A stretch of DNA of 64,000 nucleotides from Ascarosepion bandense. Its lineage: Eukaryota; Mollusca; Cephalopoda; Sepiida; Sepiidae. Every line of letters starts with the position of its first letter. Position 1 is the first letter of the stretch. The notes beneath the pieces are model-generated. The model ran no database searches and was not told the origin of the DNA. It saw only the letters and a list, made by a program, of their open reading frames with translations. This document shows positions 59,177-64,000 of this stretch, piece by piece. The translations under genes and the position numbers were made by a program. The stretch covers positions 4,276,501 through 4,340,500 of the forward strand of contig JBBBDQ010001287.1 in NCBI GenBank assembly GCA_037127315.1, written 5' to 3'.

Positions 59177-59809
59177 TGTATCCCAATGTGCGTTGTGGTG
59201 CATTGGATATCGGCTCGGAACGAGAAATCGGGAAGCCGAGTTCGAATTCCAGCTGAATTCATTGCCTTCACTTACTCGCAAATACCCTTGGGAAAGGTAT
59301 TAATCCGTCTATTTCTTCCAGTTATGGGTTAAATAACAGAACAGATTGGGTTCTATAGCCTTGGTCGGCAACCAGTCTACCACAGAAAGCAATAGCAACC
59401 TACTGCGGGATAATCTTCTGCCCAGTCAGTCATGTCTCTTTCGAGACATGATCGCCCAAAGCGTGTATCACGTATGACACTTAACTGACTGACTGAATAT
59501 AATAATTGAAAATATGATTAAGGCTTCTTCTGGTCATAAAGTGGGGGATCAGTTTTATATTGTCATGAAGTAATAAAGTGATCCCCCACGAATTACTACT
59601 TAATAATATAATACATCTCTTCCCTCTCTAGCTATGAGTCAAATAACAGGACAGATTGGGTTCTATAGCCTTGGTCAACAACCAGTCTACCGCAGAAACC
59701 AATGGCAACCTACTGCGGGATAATCTTCTGCCCAGTCAGTCATGTCGTTTTCGAGACATGATCGCCCAAGCGTGTATCACGTATTGCATTTAACTGACTG
59801 TATCCCAAT
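59177..59809 (+). mobile_element. Composite SINE (full copy + linker + 3' half) with one target-site duplication
   Basis: A full SINE (59188-59495; A box near 59196, B box GTTCGAATTCC, (ACTG)n tail) is followed by about 110 bp of linker. A second, 5'-truncated SINE copy (59605-59798) starts at TCTCTTCCCTCTCTAGCTATG. TGTATCCCAAT occurs at 59177-59187, just before the first SINE, and at 59799-59809, just after the second. It is absent after the first SINE's own tail. The linker contains a second copy of the small hairpin element (59536-59592). The whole 610-bp block therefore behaves as one insertion, or the SINE was duplicated later. Confidence 0.8.
59536..59592. mobile_element. Small hairpin element (MITE-like), second copy
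   Basis: ATAAAGTGGGGGATCAG and TGATCCCCCAC form inverted ends around a short loop; compare 45048-45108. It lies between the two SINE parts. Confidence 0.5.
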
Positions 59810-59826
59810 ATGTGTATTTATTAATT

Positions 59827-59828
<2 letters not shown>

Positions 59829-59872
<44 letters not shown>
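59829..59872. repeat. (CG)n-(CA)n microsatellite
   Basis: CGCGCGCG leads into about 17 CA dinucleotides. Confidence 0.95.
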
Positions 59873-60039
59873 GACAAACACGTAGAGGAACCACAGTTAC
59901 AAAAAATTCTTTAGTAAATACACCAAAAGCACAACTTTATCCATATATATATATATAGAAAATTGAAAATCAATGAGAAGAACCCAATTATTATCGTGAA
60001 TATTGTCACTAAAACCAAATCTTACAATGTGAAAGTATA

Positions 60040-60450
60040 CAGATCTAACTTAGGCCTTTTAGAAAAACTTGTCATCTTAAACCATATAAATAATCCTAAT
60101 CTATTCAACAAAAAAGCGATTTAATAATGACATGGTGATATAGAAAAAGTACTTAAATTACTCGAGTGAAAGGAGACAGATCTAACCTAGGCCTTTTAGA
60201 AAAACTTGTCATCTTAAACCATATAAATAATCCTAATCTATTCAACAAAAAAGGGATTTAATGATCACATGCTGATATAGATAAAATACTTAAATTACTC
60301 GAGTGAAAGGAGACAGATCTAACTTAGGCCTTTTAGAAAGACTTGTCATCTTAAACCATATAAATAATCCTAATCTATTTAACAAAAGAAAAAGCGATTT
60401 AATGATCACATGCTGAAATAGAAAAAAATATTTAAATTACCCGATTGATA
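60040..60450 (+). repeat. 137-bp tandem repeat, three copies, inside PLE-like copy 2
   Basis: CAGATCTAAC starts at 60040, 60177 and 60314 (137 bp apart). Each unit encodes a degraded LEKLVILNHINNPNLFNKK segment, homologous to 58150-58250 in copy 1, where it is present once. Copies differ slightly (AAAAAGCGATTT / AAAAAGGGATTT). Confidence 0.9.
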
Positions 60451-60822
60451 TAGATTCAACTATACACGGGTCCCCCCCTTTCTCTCTTTCTTCTTAACTC
60501 CCTTACTTTACCCCTTTCCTTCTTTCTTGCTCCGGCAAATATTACTATTAATAATTATGTATTACAATCCTTTGAGTTTTTGCACCCCGCATTCCAATTT
60601 TTTTAAAAATTTTAATATTAAATTTTACATTTGAATTTTTAATTTTAATTTTTTATCTATATTTAATCTTAAAAAATTAAAATTAAATTAAAATTTTATG
60701 AAATACGCCCCTTTGCTTTCTTTCCGCAGCATTTTAATATTTTTGATATTTTTTATTTTTAATTTAAATATTAGGTTTTAGCTGTACGTTCAAATTTTCA
60801 CTTTATTTTTTAAGTACACGTG
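60451..60822 (+). mobile_element. PLE-like copy 2, non-coding tail before LINE insertions
   Basis: Shares TTGATATAGATTC, the CTCCCTTACTTT block and AT-rich ATTTTAAAATTTTAAT runs with 58670-58960 in copy 1. The tail is cut by a LINE at about 60823 and resumes near 62790. Confidence 0.5.
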
Positions 60823-61563
60823 ATCTTCTTCTTCTTCTTCTTCTTCTTCTTCTTCTTCTTCTTCTTCTATGTACGCTGTCCCTTCAGGACGTAGGCGATC
60901 ATGGCTCTCCACGTCTCCCTATCCCTTGTGGCTCTTAGTATGTTTGCTCCTGTTGCTCCTGGCAACCCCCGTTCCGTCATCCACCTGCTCAGACCCTGCA
61001 AATATGTGATCTGCTGCCTTCCTCTGTCTCTCTTTCCTTCTATTTGGCCAGTCAGTATCAGGTTCTCCAGGCTCTCCTTCCTCATTGCGTGTCCCAGGAA
61101 CTTCAGTTGTCTCTTCCTGATGCTCAGTATCAATTTCCTCTTTGTTGCCATTCTTTCCAACACCTCATCGTTGCTTGCATGCTCAGTCCACGATATCCGC
61201 AGCATCCTTCTGTAGAACCACATTTCCGCTGCTTCCAGTTTTGTCCTCATTTTCGATGATATTGTCCAGCATTCACTGCCGTATTGAAGAACTGACATCA
61301 CGTAGCAGTCAAGCACTCTTTTCTTTGTTTCTAGTAAGATTTTCCCGTGTGTTAGTATTTTGCTCATCTTCTGGAACACGTCCTTTGCCATGCCAATTAG
61401 CCTTCGGATCTCTGTCTCGCACTTTCCATCTCCTGTTAGAACACTTCCTAGGTACTTAAAGTTTTGTACTTGCTTGATTCTGTTATCTCCTACCTGTAAT
61501 TGTCATTTTGGGTTGTATCTTTTGCTGATGACCATGCACTCAGTTTTCTTAAAGTTTATTTGT
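60823..61563 (-). pseudogene. RTE-like LINE copy C: post-RT domain, (GAA)n tail at the stop codon
   Basis: The longest clean copy of this domain (minus 60867-61391, 174 codons) reads MAKDVFQKMSKILTHGKIL, LDCYVMSVLQYGSECWTISS, WFYRRMLRISWTEHASNDEV, LSIRKRQLKFLGHAMRKESL, RGRQQITYLQGLSRWMTERG and ILRATRDRETWRAMIAYVLK. The TAG stop (60867-60869) is followed immediately by about 15 GAA triplets in minus sense. Upstream homology continues to 61563 (NFKKTECMVIS region in a shifted frame). No RT motif is included. At 61563 it meets a different LINE on the opposite strand. Confidence 0.87.
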
Positions 61564-62780
61564 GGTCCTGACAAGCAATATGGCTTCCGCTTTGCCAGGT
61601 CAACTGCCGATATGCTAACAACCTTTACGGAGTACATGCTCCAGACCCTCGATGAGTCAGGTGAGGCTCGTGCAGTTGCTCTGTACATCTCCAAGGCTTT
61701 TGACAGGGTTTGGCACTCTGGCCTCCTTTGCAAGCGACGGGGATACAGCATTACCGGACGCATGCTTGACCTAATCCAGTCTTTTTTAAACATCCGCAAA
61801 ATGAAGGTCGTTTGAATGGGCATGCCTCTTCATCCTACAGCACGAATGCCGGTGTCCCCCAGGGCTCTATCCTTGGCCCGACGCTCTTCCTTATTTTCAT
61901 CAACGACCTCCCAGATGAGATCAAGTCCCAAGTAGGCATCTACGCAGATGACACTACGGTATACTCCTGCACAAGTAAGAAACCTTACTCGGCCTTACCC
62001 TCTCTTCTGAACTCAAATGGAACAAATACATCGAATCCATAGCTAAATCCACTGCTAAGAAGTTTGGGTCACTGTGTCGATCCAGGACGTTCTTTCCGCC
62101 TGAATCCATCCTGCATATATACAAGTCTACCATGTGACCCTGGATGGAGTACTGCTGCCATTTATGGTCAGGCGCCCCTGCCGCTCACCTCAGTGTTCTA
62201 GACAGGCTCCAAAGGAGAGTTAGTAACGTGATAGGTGCTGACTTGGCGGCTCGACTACAGCCACTTCCCCACCGACGAGACGTGGCCTCCCTTTGTCTGT
62301 TCATGTACTTTCATGGCTTCTGCTCAGATGAACTTAAGTCACTGGTGCCTCCTCAACAGGTGTTTACTCGTGCAACCAGAATGGCAACTGGGTCCCACCC
62401 ATTCACAGTTGGGTTAGCCAAATGCAGACGACAATTCTACTCCTGCAGCTTCTTCTCTCGCACTTCCCGCCTGTGGAACTCGCTCCCATATTCTTGCTTT
62501 CCTAACGGCTACAACCTCCAGAAATTTAAATGCAATGTCAATACAAATCTACTAACCACTTGACTCTAGCCCTTCCCCCACCCCATATATCCTTCCCTTT
62601 CTCTCCCCCTTTGCAACTGTCATCACGCCTGCATTTTTATCTTTCTAATAATTCTTCCTAATTGGTTTGTAATCCTCTTCTCCCTCCTCTAATTAATTTT
62701 CTTTCAGTTATGTAGCCCCCCCCCCCCGCACATCAGTGGCATTTACGCCTTGCCCGGGGTGAAATGATTAAAAAAACAAA
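61564..62780 (+). pseudogene. Jockey/CR1-type LINE: RT and C-terminal domain, disrupted
   Basis: RT blocks on the plus strand are QYGFRFARSTADMLTTFTEY, VALYISKAFDRVWHSGLL (catalytic Asp), [20 protein letters not shown] and [10 protein letters not shown] (YADD at 61941-61952). The C-terminal domain (62144-62563) reads SVLDRLQRRVSNVIG, HRRDVASLCLF and TSRLWNSLPYSCFPNGYNLQ. Frames change near 61810 and 62009, and a stop interrupts near 62135. The segment normally between YADD and the thumb is largely deleted (YSCTSKKP joins directly to a distal ELKWNKYIE block). The 3' UTR ends GGGGTGAAATGATTAAAAAA. The element is 5'-truncated at the junction with the minus-strand RTE-like LINE. Confidence 0.87.
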
Positions 62781-62846
62781 CTCTCTACTGCCAATTTTAA
62801 TCTTAGAATATCGAAATTTTTACTGTTGTTATTACAAAAGCAGTAA

Positions 62847-62945
62847 CATGAACATCGAGTAAACTTAAATTCAAGTCTATTAAACTGACAATTTGAAATA
62901 TGCACCTGGTGATTGCATAAGACATGAAATTCCGAGGCGTGCTAT
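62847..62945 (+). mobile_element. PLE-like copy 2, terminal segment
   Basis: TGAACATCGAGTAAACTTAA and ATGCACCTGGTGATTGCA match 59019-59107 of copy 1 (TGAACATCGAGTGAACTTAA, ATGCACCTGATGATTGTG). It resumes just after the LINE block, so copy 2 spans 60040-62960 with the LINEs nested inside. Confidence 0.6.
62902..62942 (+). ncRNA. Decayed hammerhead motif, homologue of 59069-59109
   Basis: Stem I GCAC (62902-62905) with GTGC (62939-62942) and GAAA (62926-62929) are kept. The core reads CTGGTGA (A6 to G) and the cleavage site GGC instead of GTC, so it should be inactive. Confidence 0.5.
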
Positions 62946-63040
62946 CAACGTCCGACTATATATATATATATATGAAAAACTACTAAAACGTTGTAAGTTT
63001 AAAAATGTATTTTTTGGCAGTATTTATTTATTTCTATTAT

Positions 63041-63041
<1 letters not shown>

Positions 63042-63106
<65 letters not shown>
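63042..63106. repeat. (ATAG)n microsatellite
   Basis: About 16 ATAG units abutting the left arm of the next inverted repeat. A short (TA)n tract lies at 62960-62973. Confidence 0.95.
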
Positions 63107-63532
63107 GATATTTCAGACCGGCCTCGGCCTTTCATCAGAAACAAATGATTTTAAAATGTAAATTAGAAGCGTCCGTCGTGAGAGAGCGTCTGTCGCGAGA
63201 TGTTTACATCACGTGACGTACAAAGCGATACTGGATTTTAAAATTAAATACATATAGGCTAGGGTTAAATAGGGACTTAGGTATTTTGAATCTTTATAAA
63301 TATTTCAATAGTTAAACATTTTTTAGATACACTTAAAACTTTTTTTCTCTAAAACAACATTTAAAAGTATTATTACAGTTAGGTTTACGTTTAAAAATAT
63401 CCAAAAACTCTATTGCTTTGTACGTCACGTGATGTAAATATCTCGCGAAAGACGCTCCTCACGACGGACGCTTCTAGTTTAAATTTTAAAATCATTTGTT
63501 TCTGATGAAAGGCTGAGGCCGTTCTGAAATAT

Positions 63533-63533
<1 letters not shown>
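63107..63533. mobile_element. Inverted-repeat element with 120-bp arms and hammerhead-like ends
   Basis: The left arm (63107-63226) and the reverse complement of the right arm (63415-63533) share GATATTTCAGA, CGGCCTC, GCCTTTCATCAGAAACAAAT, AAGCGTCCGTCGTGAG, TACATCACGTGACGTACAAA and GC. The spacer of about 190 bp is AT-rich and non-coding. Each arm, read outward, ends CTGATGA...CTGAAATATC and then switches to an unrelated microsatellite: (ATCT)n in outward sense on the left, AAATATAT on the right. Similar 'TGATGA...GAAATATC' ends occur on Penelope-like elements, and a PLE N-terminal remnant adjoins on the right. I infer a PLE-derived inverted terminus rather than a DNA transposon, but a MITE is not excluded. 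Confidence 0.6.

Positions 63534-63535
<2 letters not shown>

Positions 63536-63592
<57 letters not shown>
63536..63592. repeat. (AT)n microsatellite
   Basis: About 27 AT dinucleotides between the inverted repeat and the PLE fragment. Confidence 0.97.
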
Positions 63593-63594
<2 letters not shown>

Positions 63595-63810
63595 GTGTAT
63601 TTTGGCAGCATTTTTTCATTAATGCAGGTTTCATTGAATAATATAGACAAGTGTTGTCTATTAATTTTGTGTAGGATCCGTTCATACCGTCTGATATACT
63701 TGATGGTGATGTCGTTAAAAGACAACAAAAAATCACAGTATTTGTTGAATTTTTTATCGGGTCTAAGCTTTCGGCTAACATAAGCCATTATCAAAGAGTA
63801 AATATTAACA
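63595..63810 (-). pseudogene. N-terminal fragment of a Penelope-like ORF
   Basis: The minus strand reads SFNDITIKYIRRYERILHKI, NRQHLSILFNETCINEKMLP and KYTQ, then runs into the (AT)n tract. The pattern 'IRRxERxLxKxxxxxxxLxxFxxxCxxxxLxPKxx' resembles the N-terminal region of Penelope-like polyproteins. Upstream in minus sense is the leader ATGGCTTATGTTAGCCGAAA. The coding part is cut short by the microsatellite and inverted repeat. The assignment is by pattern only. Confidence 0.5.
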
Positions 63811-64000
63811 CACAGTAAACATAGAACATTTAAGCTATTAACAATAAAGATAATTGAATTGAAAATATAAGTCCATCCCTACCGTGGCGGATGGCCGAAG
63901 ACAGTGACAAAATAGTGGTGTTGTGGTCCCTGGACCTGGACATTTGAGTACGTTGTTGGAAATATCGAAATATATATATTACAGAGACAGAGTGGACCAA
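63811..64000. other. Window end, nothing firmly recognised
   Basis: Contains CGGATGGCCGAAGACAGTGA and TGGAAATATCGAAATATAT, which could be further PLE terminal sequence, but no structure can be delimited before the window ends. Confidence 0.35.

Noticed and set aside
63750..63800. Third hammerhead on the minus strand (TTGATAATGGCTTATG... then CCGAAAGC)
   Set aside because: Stem II (GGCT/AGCC) and GAAA are present, but the core has two changes and neither stem III nor stem I can be placed.

Overview
The window looks like repeat-rich intergenic DNA from an animal, most likely a mollusc and plausibly a cephalopod such as an octopus. That identification is an inference. It rests on the mix of element types: Penelope-like elements (PLEs), RTE-like LINEs with (GAA)n tails, Jockey/CR1-type LINEs, a roughly 310-bp tRNA-derived SINE family and long (GATA)n, (TA)n and (CA)n tracts in AT-rich DNA. 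I see no intact host protein-coding gene, no rRNA and no genuine tRNA gene. Nearly every long open reading frame is either a by-product of tandem repeats or a decayed transposon fragment.

Layout: (1) 1-38360 is one uninterrupted head-to-tail satellite array with a 211-bp monomer, about 70% A+T and about 180 copies, which runs off the left edge. Its right edge abuts the reading frame of a PLE reverse-transcriptase fragment. (2) 38361-40260 is PLE debris: an RT fragment, a frameshifted GIY-YIG endonuclease domain, several inverted repeats and two hammerhead-ribozyme-like motifs. (3) 40300-46912 holds LINE fragments, mostly minus strand, from at least three families, with a SINE and a small hairpin element inserted. 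(4) 47259-48053 is a very homogeneous 28-bp GC-rich minisatellite, followed by another SINE and scrambled LINE pieces (48156-49968). (5) 50205-53808 is a tandem array of roughly 135-165-bp units that carry tRNA-like A and B boxes on the minus strand, interrupted by one SINE. (6) 54400-57780 holds (GATA)n blocks with recurring spacers, a 139-bp tandem triplication and simple repeats. (7) 57835-62960 contains two diverged copies of one PLE-like element. Each ends in a hammerhead-like motif. The first carries a Tc1/mariner-type MITE and the second carries two LINEs joined head to head. A composite SINE with its own target-site duplication lies between them. (8) 63042-64000 has a 120-bp-armed inverted repeat whose arms stop at a hammerhead-like cleavage position, followed by a PLE N-terminal fragment.

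There is no operon or pathway here. The connecting theme is how repeats form: satellite expansion beside a PLE, tRNA-like units amplified as a satellite, microsatellites at LINE 3' ends and inside LINE coding sequence, nested insertions, and repeated occurrence of hammerhead-type ribozyme architecture at PLE-like termini. The hammerhead motifs (40114-40170, 59069-59109, and the decayed partner at 62902-62942) and the tRNA-like array are the most interesting parts.
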